DNA of 64,000 nucleotides, from NCBI GenBank assembly GCA_030407085.1, contig CM059584.1, positions 3,281,501 through 3,345,500 on the forward strand, written 5' to 3'. Position 1 is the stretch's first letter. Each line of letters starts with the position of its first letter. Positions 21,006-32,499 of this stretch are shown here, piece after piece. The notes beneath the pieces were generated by a model. That model saw only the letters and a list, made by a program, of their open reading frames with translations. It searched no databases and was not told the DNA's origin. The stretch comes from Trichopria drosophilae (lineage: Eukaryota; Arthropoda; Insecta; Hymenoptera; Diapriidae). A program made the translations under genes and the position numbers.

Positions 21006-21419
21006 ATATAAATTAGAAATTACTGAAACGGTTCCTAAAATTTGGACTCTGTGACTTCAAATTATAAAGGATCTCTTGAAATATGCCAAAGAACACTATC
21101 TAGAATTGACTGCGAATTTTTGAAAATGAAATATGTTTTTTGCATATTTTATAAAATGTTCAATCTCTGATATTTTATCGAATATCACGTATAGGTTAGA
21201 ATTGCCATCCGAAATTTGAAAAATGGGTTCAATAATTTTGTACAGAGTACTACCTTATCGATTGACCACTTCAGAATCCCGCTAAATAAAATTAATTATT
21301 GACTGGTTACATAATAAAATACAAAATGTTAAGAATTAATACCACATCGTTTTCAAAAATTCATCACAAGACTATTTTCGATATACTAAAATATTACAGG
21401 AAATTCTTTATCGTTTGCG
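21006..21419. other. No gene seen; AT-rich
   Basis: The stretch continues with sequence related to the preceding palindrome: 'actaccttatcgattgacc' at about 21251-21269 resembles the gtcgataaggtag word near 20990. No other structure is visible. Confidence 0.4.
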
Positions 21420-22180
21420 GTCGTTGTTATCGACATTTCCCTACGGGTCCTTCGTATTCGCCCGCGTCACCGACAGATGGCGGCAGATGTCTCGCTCGTC
21501 GTCCGGGATCAGAGACCTCTCTGGCATTCGAGCCATGATATATACAGTGGAGCAAGATGGGCAGTAGAGGGGCGCCTTCCATACAAGTACAATAAAACGC
21601 CGTTTCTCTCTACAGCAGCACGATCGTCCTCCGCTCCCGTTCCGAACCCAAGAGAGTCGAATTCAGTAGTCCACGGGCTACGGCCGTCGCAGCCTTCAAC
21701 TCGGTCTTTACCTCCGGAACAGAGAGAACGAGATCGCGCGCGAAAGTCAGAAAGAGACAGAGTAATGCCAATGGTGGACGGGTGCCGCTGAATCCCCCGC
21801 GTCAACGTTTAACGAACGAAGAATCACGAAATCATCCGTCGACGATTTAAACGGTTATCATGTGATTGGTGCGATTTACGGAGCAGTGAAACGTGCGTGT
21901 CTGTAAATAATAATCAGGAGACAGAATCGGAGCACCATCGGATGAGCTCGCGTCATTCTCAGCTGCCGAAACGTGAGTGAAGTAGTCGATTATTAAACAC
22001 CTCGTCCACAAAGCACAGGGACTCCTGGGGGAGGTGTCGCCCGGGACGAGCCTCGTGCTCGACGTTCCCTTGCCTTTCCAGGCGCGCGATTCCTGGCTCG
22101 CCTGCGCGAACACGCCTTACGTTTCTTCCTTTTCCTTCCACTCGCCTTTTCTGATCCTCGCTGTCAGCTAAAACATTTTT
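21420..22180 (+). promoter_or_regulatory. CpG-rich island: candidate promoter and 5' exon
   Basis: This is the strongest host-gene signal in the window: a single-copy-looking block with dense CpG (cgtcgtccgggatcagagac, gatcgcgcgcgaaag) in a strongly AT-rich setting. A TATA-like gatatataca lies at 21537-21546. A good plus-strand donor (gaaac|gtgagtga) begins the intron at 21973. A 104-codon plus frame (21477-21791) and minus frames overlap, but none has a recognisable domain. The reading I prefer is a mostly non-coding first exon of a plus-strand gene with a very long intron. A CpG-rich repeat is the alternative. Confidence 0.4.
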
Positions 22181-24106
22181 TTAATGACGTGCAGGAAAGT
22201 AATAGCTACGTTTCGAAAGAGTGCGAATTTTGTTTTTGACAAGTGGACGTATTCGGAAAACATTTCGGAGCGGCTGAAATTTGGAGAAGTTCGATTTGTT
22301 GTGGGCTTGTTTACCTGAAAGTGTTTATACAGGGATTTTAAGTTTCGGGTCTACGCAGGTAGACAGGAGTGCGTGTGACGTGTAATTTTGCAGAAATGTC
22401 ACAAAATCTTGGATTACTAAAAATGGTATGAAGGAAACTCTCGGTACATTGTAGGTACATTGTATGTACACTGCCAGTTTTGGATTTCTATTATTTGCGA
22501 TATATCGAAGTGTAATATTAATGTTTTGTATTGGAAATATTTCCTTGTGATTTGTGAATTATATTAATATGGTGTTTTGAAAATATTACATAAAGTGACT
22601 AATTCAAGTGCGAAACGTTAGTAATGACGATAATAATGGAGTAATATTGTTACTAATAATAATGTTGCACTCACATCACAAAATCGTATTTATATGTGAT
22701 AGTATGTGAATGAAATATGCTATTACAAAAATATCACAAGGTGATATCGTTTTTTTACTATTGCAAAACCAATATAAAAAAATTTGCTCCAAAATTTGCG
22801 ATGTACAATTCAAGATATTTGGTTGTGATTTACGTAAAGCCATGTGATGTCTCAGTGTTACAAAACAATGATATTACAGGAATATTACAAATGATGTAAA
22901 TATTACGACGCTGTTTTGGAACGTTATAGTGTAATAAGTAACAAGATAATATCGTTTTGTGATGTCCATGTGATTTCTCATTGTTACAATGGAATTACAT
23001 TACAAAAACATGACAAAATTATATAATTGCTCCAAAACGGTAATGGTAGTACAAAAACAAGAAGATAATGAAAAATGATGATACTGCATAATACATTTGA
23101 AGTTATTATTTGATTGTGATGTACATCAAATTTTACCATGTGATGTCTCAGCATTTCGGTAAAATAATATTACAGGAATATTACAAACGACCATAATAGT
23201 ACGAAAATATTGCAGTTTTGTAACATTATAATGTGATACATTACAAAATATTATCGTTTTGTGATGTCCATGTGATTTCTCATTGTTACAATAATGGAAT
23301 TACGTTACAAGAACATGACAAAATGATATAATTGTTCCAAAACGGTAATGGTAGTGCAAAAACAAGAAGATAGTGAAAAATAATGATACCGTATAATACA
23401 TTTCATGTTATTATTCGATTGTGATCTACATAAAATCTTACCATGTGATGTTTCAGCGTTACAGTACAATAATATTACAGGAATATTGCAAACGACCTAA
23501 ATAGTACGAAAATATCGGAGTTTTGTATCATTATAGTGTGATATGTTACAAAATAATGTCGTTTTGTGATGTCCATGTGATTTCTTATTGTTACAATGGA
23601 ATAATGCCACGGGAACATTACAATATGACGTAATTACTCCAAACGGTAATAGTAGTACAAAAACAAGAAAATAGTGAAAAATAATGATACTGCATAATAC
23701 ATTTCAAGTTATTATTTGATTGTGATGCACATAAAATTTTACCATGTGATATCTCAGCATTACAGTATACAATAATATTACAGGAATATTACAAATAACG
23801 TAAATAGTACGAAAATATCGCAGTTGTGTAACGTTATAGTGTGAAATGTTACAAGATAATGTCGTTTTGTGATGTTTTTGTGAATTATGTTGCAAGAACA
23901 TGATAAAACGACATAATTGCACCAAAACGGTAATAGTAGTACAAAAACAAGAAAATAGTGAAAAAATAGCAATATAATCTAAATAATGATATTGTATAGG
24001 ACATTTCAAGATATTATTTGATTGTGATATCTCAGTGTTACAGAGCAATGATATCACAGGAATATTACAAACGTCGTAAATAGTACGAAAATATCGCATT
24101 ATTATA

Positions 24107-24939
24107 CACGGAAAGGAAGAAACACGACCGAGTCCTGTCTATGCAGCACTGGTTACTGCGTGGCCGGTTCGCAAATACTTTCTATTTCAACTCGCTATAA
24201 CTCAGTCAATTTTGAGAATTCTGAAACGAATAAAAAATGAAATTGTTCATTACAGTTTCCCAGATCTAGTGCAGAAAGAAAAAAGTATATATCTTAATAA
24301 ATAAAAATGTTATTAATTTTTAATACAGAACTTCGAAATTTGTGATTTTATACATTCAGGCGCTTCGTTTATCCTGCGAATTTCAAGCATCCGAAAACTT
24401 TCAGCGAGAAAGTTGTTCATTAAGGTATGAACAAATTTTCTGGAAAGTTTCATCTCAATTTTATTAATAGTTTTAAAATTAATGCATGTTTAAAATAGGT
24501 AACGGCCAGCGTCATGTGTGCCACGGCGATGCGCGCAAGGCCACAACCAACATTAAACATTCATTACTTTTAAACTATTAATGCAATGGAGATGAAACTT
24601 TCCAGAAAATTTGTTCATACCTTAATGAACAACTTTCTCGCTGAAACTTTTCGGATGCTTGAAATTCGCTCGATAAACGAAGCGCCTGAATCTATAAAAA
24701 CACAAATTTCACAGTTCTGCATTCAAAAATTAATAACTTTTGAATTTATTAAGATACATATTTTTTTCTTTCTGTACTAGATCTGGGAAACTATAATGAA
24801 CAATTTCATTTTTTATTCGTTTCAAAATTCTCAAAATTGACCGAGTTATAGCGAGTTGAAATAAAAAGTATTTGCGAACCGGCCACGCAGGAACCAGTGC
24901 TGCGTAGACAGGACTCGGTCGTGTTTCTTTCTTTCCGTG
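24107..24939. mobile_element. 833-bp fold-back element inserted in the satellite
   Basis: The arms at 24107-24497 and 24553-24939 are inverse complements for about 390 bases, starting cacggaaaggaag and ending ctttccgtg, with TA on both sides. The short loop is CpG-rich (gtaacggccagcgtcatg, ccacggcgatgcgcgc), unlike the arms. It splits a satellite unit: the left flank ends atatcgcatta and the right flank resumes gtacagataacattat. No protein is encoded, and frames at 24586-25047 are mirror images of each other. Confidence 0.85.
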
Positions 24940-26224
24940 TAGTACAGATAACATTATACTGCGAAAAAAAGATGTCGTTTTGTGACGTGAATGTGATTTC
25001 TCAATATTACAATGAAATAATTTTACAGGAACATTACAAAACGACACAATTGCTCCAAAACAGTAAGTAGTACAATAGACAAAAATATAGTTAACGGAAA
25101 TAATATTACCGTATAGTAAATTTCAAGATAATATTTGATTGTGATGTACATAAAATATCACAACACGATTTCAGAACGTGATATAAAAGAATGTTACATA
25201 CCCATGTACAAAGTACATAAATATTGCGCAGTAATATAACACCGATAACGTTATAGTGTATACGTTACAAGATAGTACAGTTTTGTGATATCCAAGAGGT
25301 AGTAACGTTGCGATTTTTCATTGGTACAATGCAATGATGTTACAGGAACATTACAAAACGTTGTAAATGCTTGAACACTTTAATAATACAGCAATAGACA
25401 AAGAGATAGTTCACAATACTAATATAACACAGATAAACTGTGATATATATACTACTGGGTAATATTTGATTGTGATGTACATGAAATGTTACCATGTGAT
25501 TTCACAATGTGATATAAAAGAATATTACATACCCATGTACAAAGTACATAAATATTGCATTAATATAACACACATGAGGTTAGAGTGTGATGCGTTCCAA
25601 GATAATATTTTTTTTGTGATGTCCAGGAGATAGTACCATCTGATTTCTGATTGGTACATTACAATAATATTTCAGAAATATTACAAAAAGATGTAATGCT
25701 ATATAAGTCGCGAGGAGAGTAAATAAATATTGCAATAATAGAACATACACAATGTGACTTTTTTATACACTTCAAGATAATATTTGACTGTGATGTTCAT
25801 GAAATATTACCATGTGATTTCTGAATGTGAGAATACTATAATGTGATAGGAATGTTACGAAACGATTCAAAGAATATACCAATCTTGCAGTAATATATTC
25901 CACAATAATATCATTTTGTGATATATAACATGATGTGTAACTATACAAGAAATAAACAAATAATACAACATAGGTAATGTTATTATCTGATAAGCCAAAA
26001 GATAATGTTTGGTAGATCATGAAATATGACCATGTGATTTGTGAGAATGACAATGTAATGATACTAAAGAAATATTACAATACTATGGAAAGAAAACGAA
26101 AAAGTTGTTGTAATAAAAATTGATAATGCTACTGCATTCTATAGTATTCTATAATATGCTAGAGTATTCAAAATAATAAGTTTTGTGATGTCCATAAAAT
26201 ATTACCATGTGTTTCTGAGTGTGG

Positions 26225-26395
26225 GTGTGGGTTAAAAAACCCACAAATCAAAAAGGTGCCAGGCAAAAAAAAACGACAGTCAAAAAACCGACACCTTAAA
26301 AAATTATTGCCGCATATCGATGTATCCTTTTTTTATGTGTCTGCTTTGTGACTATCGTTTTTTTGGCCTTTCGGCTTTTTGATGTGTGGTTTTTT
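26225..26395. repeat. Imperfect palindrome of aaaaaccgacag units
   Basis: The left arm has aaaaaacccacaaatcaaaaa, gtgccaggcaaaaaaa and cgacagtcaaaaaaccgac. The right arm has the inverses tgactatcgttttttt, ggcctttcggc and tttttgatgtgtggtttttt. It interrupts the satellite between gtgtttctgagtg and the next unit. Confidence 0.65.
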
Positions 26396-26999
26396 TTATT
26401 CGCATCCATATAACATAAACTGCGATGATGGAACACATATAATGTTATATTATGATAGGTAACCAGAAGATATTGCGACGTCCATGAAACCATGTGATTT
26501 CTTAATATGACAACAAGATGATATTAAAGAAATATTACAAAACGGTGGAGAAGGAACTGTAATATAGCAACAATAAAACTTTTGTGATGTCCATTCGATG
26601 TAATCGTGTGATTTCTGAGTATTCCATCACTATGTTACTATAGGAATACTAGAAATTATATGCCAATATTCCAAAAAGAAACGACATTGCCAAAGGTACT
26701 TAAAAATTATACGAATACAGCAGTAATATTACACAGATATTATGTGATATCATTACAAAATATTATCCAAGATCTTAATCGTTACAAGATAATATTTGAT
26801 ATTGTGATATTCATGACATATCAGCATGTGTTTTCTTAGTGCTGCATTACCATGATATTACCAGAATAATTCAACAAAAGGGCTAAAAAAGACATGACTA
26901 TAATACTAATCATACTTCAAAAGTATCCAAATATTAATGTAATATTACGAAATCTCATTTAAATCTGTATTATTAAGCACAATCGGATATACTGCCGAA

Positions 27000-27245
27000 A
27001 AAGACGTCCCGCCAATCTTTATCCGGCACATGTGACGTATTTTGATGTGCTGAATTCGAATATCATAATGACAATTGGCGCAAACTCGATTATCATAGTA
27101 AAAACTACGAAAACCCCGTAAAAAACTATCTTTTTTGTGTTTATTTCAAAAACTACAAATCTGACAGAAAAACGTTTCCAACAAAAAATGTAGAGTATGA
27201 AATTCTTTACAAAAAAGGTTCTAAGCATTTTCTCCGTATTATGAA
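27000..27245. repeat. Dispersed repeat of the 'tgtagagtatgaaattc' family
   Basis: The order of words (gtgtttatttcaaaaac, ctgacagaaaaacgtttcc, tgtagagtatgaaattcttt, aaaaggttctaagcatttt) matches copies at 14.87-15.29 kb and in both arms at 32.5-33.7 kb. It too sits inside the satellite. Confidence 0.55.
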
Positions 27246-27750
27246 GGGTAACCTCGAAAATGACAGCTATGTCATTCCATACACGTTATTTGCATACAAA
27301 AGCTGAAGAATACTAAACGTTGAGAAAGAAGTCTGCATATCACCAATCTGTAAACGCAATATTCTCGCGGGAACAGAAAAAAACGCCAGCGACATAACGT
27401 GGACAACGCTGGAACTAAATATACATATGCTATACATATAGTACACCCATAATATCTCATTGCTTTGTTTCTGAAATTATTGTACGTGATCTGATACAAT
27501 GAAATTACTAGGTTATGGCAGATGTATTAAATTTTGAAGAAATTACTCTAAAAACTGTAATGCTATTACAACAATCTATAAAAATGATACAGTTACTGCA
27601 GTATTATGATAGATAATATTCTGTTATTTTACATCACAATTTATTTATTATATCGTAATATCTTACTGTAATGTTCGTGAAATATTAATATGAAATACCG
27701 CAGTAAAATGTTTCTATTGTATTACTGGAATATTACAAAAGAATGGAACT

Positions 27751-28925
27751 AACCGCCTTCAAAAAATGACTGTCCACTTGTCAATGTGTTTTTTTTTATC
27801 AGTCGGCTATTCCATTTGTATAACCTGACCAACTTAGTTATTTTTGTCGCCACCAGGTGGTATCGTAACCACTACATCTCTGTTCGGCTCTCGGTATATA
27901 AATGCGTTTAGAATTAGTATATTTTATTTCGTATGGAGAGGCAAGGCATATTTTTCTAAATTTAGTAATTTATTTTTTGATTATAATTAATAATTTTATT
28001 ACAACATCGATGCTACTGCATGTTTATTATTTCTAGATTTTACACAGACTTGATTCGTATTAATCACGTCCGTTTATTTTTAAGTTTGAACAAATATATT
28101 AAAAACATATTTTTTGTAAATTAAAATTCATTTTAATGATCCGTAAGTTTAAACTATCATGTCATTGTTAAATAGTAACATTGACTATATATTTAATCCT
28201 TATGATTACTACGTTTTAGTAATGTAATTATGTTAGTGTATTATACTAAATAAATTATGAGAATGATTACTTAATTTTTTTACTATTCCCACATTACCTA
28301 CTATTTTTTTCTTTCAATTTTGTTTTTACTAAAGCTGTAAGGCTTTGTCGTTACTAAAGTAAATTTTTCTTAACATTTTTCCAACGTGTTTAGAAATGAC
28401 AATGATACTCTGCTATTATAATTATAAAACTACGAAGTTAATTTAAGTATTGATATTTTAATTAATCTTCGACCTAAGTTGAAAATGTCACGTTCATAAT
28501 TAAAAGACTTTTTCCCTTTAAATAAGTTTAAGCAATGGAGGCAAACAAATTCTCTCGGGAAAGAGGAAATATTATTCGACATGTGCTTTTTAAGACAATT
28601 ACGGTGTCCCTTTCCGAGGCTGAATTTTACGTTATCAAAACCCGCAGAAAGGGAAATTCACTTGTGAGTTCACCTTTGGCAGATATAACTTGCCATAATT
28701 CTGGATGTTAAATCACTTCTTGCAGCATAAAGTTAATCATGTTACTACTCTAATTGATTAAAAAAGTGTTGACAAACAAAAATTAGTGGAGAAATGTTGA
28801 AAATATTAAGTTAATAGGAACATGAAATATGTTTTTATTATAAATGGTTATTTTTAAATAGTAATTAAAATAACGTCTATTTTCATTAATAATTAATAAA
28901 TAATACAGCATATGTTTCAATATTA
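27751..28925. other. No gene seen; AT-rich
   Basis: No frame, hairpin or tandem structure stands out beyond AT-rich filler. Confidence 0.5.
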
Positions 28926-29704
28926 CACTACCGGCCAAAAGTTCGTGAACGCTCTGAATTTTTTAACTCATTATATAATGCATTCTATCTCTGAATCGTT
29001 AACGATAATGATAAAACTCGTAGGATGTATTTTAAAGTACACAAATAAAGCTTTCAATTGGTGCATTTAGTTTTACTTCAGGCGTTATAGTTTCGTAGTT
29101 GTCAAATTTTAAAAATGTTAAAATTTGCAATTTTTTTCTTTCGACTTTTAACACTAACAAAAAGTCTAATAAATTTTTCTGTATATTTCCAATTTTTTGC
29201 TAAATACTATAATTCAAGAGCTTTGACATAGCTCTTGTAAAAAGTACCTACGATTTTTTTTGTCAGAGTTACTATTTTTTTGAGTTATCAACTTTTTGCC
29301 TTTTTCCAAAGAATTCTTACAAAATGAGGTAAACTGGCAATTTTCAAAAAATCATAACTCAGGAACAAAAAATCGTATCGACTTTTCACAATAGCCATTT
29401 TATTTAAAGTCCTTGAATTGTAGTATTTAGACAAAAATTGACCATATGCAGAAAAATTTATTAGACTTTTTGTTAGTGTTAAAAGTCGAAAGAAAAAAAT
29501 TGAAAATTTTAACATTTTTAAAATTTGACAACTACGAAACGATAACGTCTGAAGTAAAACTAAATGCACCAATTGAAAGCTTTATTTATGTACTTTAAAA
29601 GACATCCAATGAGTTTTATCATTATCGTTAAGGATTCGGAGATAGAACGCATTATTTTATGAGTTAAAAAATTTAGAGCGTTCACGAACTTTTGGCCGGT
29701 AGTG
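28926..29704. mobile_element. 779-bp fully palindromic TA-flanked element (Tc1-like ends)
   Basis: The ends are CACTACCGGCCAAAAGTTCG and its inverse, flanked by TA at 28924-28925 and 29705-29706. The arms stay complementary for about 295 bases each and weaker complementarity continues to the centre near 29315. A minus frame of 94 codons (29288-29572) is produced by the palindrome and has no transposase motif. It looks like a fold-back derivative of a Tc1/mariner-type element. Confidence 0.85.
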
Positions 29705-29706
29705 TA

Positions 29707-30124
29707 TTTCTTTGAGTAGTTGATATAGGTTACAAAATATTAGTAAAAATAACAAAATTAAATTCTTATAATGGTAGTAATTATGCTTTATTATCGTAGG
29801 ATTTTTTTAACCTATAAAAGGACCATACTCGTGAGATTTTATGATTTGGCAATTGTCCAAGAAGTGAACAAAGTTTAAAAAACAGTCATTCAAAATTTCT
29901 ACCATTTTTATAACTATGACAAATGAATAATGTCAATAATTCTGCATAATATAGAGGATTTTCTGAATTTTTGGTTTACTAAAAACAGGAAAAAAAGGTT
30001 GTTAATCTTTAATCCCGACGCATGGGTCGTTTTCGACCCAGAGAAAAATCAAATTGCAATCTGTAAACATTTTCAAACGGCAGAACATATTTGACCCAAG
30101 TAGTGGGAGGAAAAGGCCTTAAAA
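29707..30124. other. No gene seen; AT-rich
   Basis: This is AT-rich sequence. A small hairpin gggtcgttttcgaccc lies at about 30025-30040. Confidence 0.45.
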
Positions 30125-30300
30125 TAGCCGTCGGAACTAGGGGTCAAACTAACCGACAGTCATAAAGCCGACAGCCAAAAAAACGACAGTCAAAAAGTCG
30201 ATGCATAAAAAAATAGACACATCGTCAAGACGACAGTCATTTTTTTAACTGTCGGTTTTTTGACTGTCGGCTGTTCGACCCGACTTATTAAAAAATGTCT
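30125..30300. repeat. Palindrome of cgacagtcaaaaag units
   Basis: The left arm has gggtcaaactaaccgacag, aaagccgacagcc and aacgacagtcaaaaagtcg. The right arm has gacgacagtcatttttttaa, ctgtcggttttttgactgtc and ggctgttcgaccc. It is the clearest member of the cgacag palindrome family (see 18.19, 26.23 and 49.8 kb). Confidence 0.7.
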
Positions 30301-32499
30301 TTCCCTCACAAAATTCTACTTTTAAAAGTTTGCCCTACAAATTATTAATTTATACATAAACATCCATGAGAATATTAATATGATTGATTTTAAACGACTC
30401 GACATTTAAGTTTGTCAAATTGATTGATTACAAATAACTCGAATATCGGTGTTATAGACTAAATCAATACTAATCACATTCAAGGTAGACATTTGATGTT
30501 TACAAACGATAGGAATTGTAAAGAACATACAATGCTTATGTGTGCACGTGGAAATTACGATTCTGAAGTGATTGAATCTTTATTGAAGTGTGTAAATGTT
30601 TGTTTATTAATGACAATTTAATTTGAAGTTTTTTAAACGGTTGAATTAATTTTTATTTATATCAATCTTGTTTATTTACGTCACGTATATAAAAATCATA
30701 GAGTAAAAAGCATATTCTATTGTTACTTTAGTGGATTACTGATGTATTAGTACTTTCTTTCTATATTTTACTATTTGAACATTAACTAATTGTAACTCAC
30801 TTTTTCTTTTATATTCATATATGTTTATCTTTATCTTTATTTGTAATATGTATCTTTAATTTTATACTTGTATATTATATTTTATATTTTTGTACATTTT
30901 GATTGTATTATTCGCCCGTAAATAATAAATAATATATATTAATCGTTTCTATTGATTCAGATGGTACAAAATATTACAAAATATTTAGTAAAATGAGATT
31001 AGCATTTAATTTACTAACGGTTCCGAGATTATAATTAAAACAATTTATTAAAAGACAAAATATATCACAGGAATTAAATGCATTTAGTTGTTATTAGTTC
31101 ATAAAAATATAAAGAGATACTCTTTTATGTCGAATTGATTAATGGAAAATGGAATAATAATTTATTACGTGAAAATGTTTGCTAATACTCAGTTAAAAAC
31201 AATGTCGTTATTAGTAAATTTAAGTTTCTTTCGAATCTTTTTAAATAAACAGCTAATTTTAGTGTAAGATTTTACCAACGACTTAATCAGTTTACTTACT
31301 AATTGAATGATCAAACGAGCCCACAAATTTTAAATTATACTAATCGACTTTTATTGGCTCAAATTAAAGAATTAGACAAAATATTATCGACAATTTAATG
31401 TTAACAAGCAAATTTTGAAATTTCACTGAATAAAAATAATTTGATTGTAATCATTTCTTATTCCTCAACATTCGATATTTCGAGTTGTAAACAACATAAC
31501 CTTTTATTTGTATAATATAAACGTAGATATGTTTATTTTGAAAAACTTATTGTGGTTTCTATCTAAATAATTTTTTACGTCAAGACAGATTATAAAAGCA
31601 ATTTAAAATGAAAAATGGCAAAATATTTTTCAATAATATAATATACAATTACAAAAAGATCTGTAAAAAATAAATGTTTAGAGTCAAATAATTATGAATG
31701 CTGATTTATAATTAAATATTTTCAAATTTTTTATATACACCTCACATCATTGAAAGTGATTGTATGAAATGATCATAAATAATCAAGAAAATAAAACGTT
31801 TTTTGAAAACATTGGATGGTCTTTCTACCGATTGGTGTATGAATTGTACTGGAAATTTTACCATGTTTGGTAATTTGGAGTCACACTTTCACTGAAACTT
31901 TCTTAAAATTTGCCATAATTTACAGTAATTGATGTACATTGAAGTATTTTTTAAATGCTGAATTTTCAGTGTTTTTTAAAAATAACTTTTTTTTAGTTTA
32001 CAATTTTTTGTTATTTACAATTAAGTCTCTTATGAGATAAAAAAAATATAATTCTACCTATACATTTTATTTTAGATGTGAAAATTTATTGATTATGTCT
32101 GCAATAATAATTAAAAATATAATTAAAAATTATTTTAAAACAAAACAATTGTTCTTTATCGATTTAATCGTTATAAAATCTTATATTTGAACAAGATATT
32201 TAGATGTTGTTACTCAATATTCAAATGTAAATATAGAAAAACTTGTGCAATGTAAAAAATGTGTGCAATTTTGTTTTTACAATTAGAATGTTTGTTTATA
32301 ACAATTAAAATACTATTTTTAAATCTTAAAAACCGTAAAACAATAGAACACTTTAGATAATTTTATACTAACTTTTTTATCCTTTAACGCCGGGAAGGAC
32401 ATATTTCCCACTTCAATTTCAATAAAGTATTTTATATGAATATTAAAGTTCAAAAAATTGAAATGTATGTGTTTTGCTATTTTTGAGATAACGTCAAAA
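30301..32499. other. No gene seen; very AT-rich
   Basis: This is the most featureless stretch of the window: long AT-rich runs, no frame above about 60 codons and no evident TIR pair. Confidence 0.5.

Larger units (their letters stand above)
22530..27750. repeat. Diverged satellite, about 303-bp dimers of about 150-bp units
   Basis: The phrase gtgatgtccatgtgattt recurs at 22961, 23263, 23568 and 23871, that is every 302-305 bases. Between these, the sister phrase gattgtgatgtacat...accatgtgatgtctcag recurs at 23118, 23423 and 23724. The spacing thus alternates about 157/145, so a monomer of about 150 bp was duplicated into a dimer. After 24.94 kb the units continue but are more diverged (for example 25.29, 25.62, 25.79, 26.18, 26.58 and 26.81 kb). 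The repeated 'ttacaa/tattac' words give spurious minus frames at 23704-24099. No protein product is likely. Confidence 0.8.

Noticed and set aside
23704..24099. 131-codon minus frame
   Set aside because: It lies inside the satellite and its repeated Cys/Asn-Ile-Pro-Val blocks reflect the repeat units, not a protein.
22530..24100. CRISPR-like array
   Set aside because: Repeat units are about 150/303 bp and diverge along their whole length; there are no short constant repeats with unique spacers.
24586..25047. Frames of 64 and 105 codons on opposite strands
   Set aside because: They follow from the inverted repeat arms of the fold-back element; no transposase or other domain.
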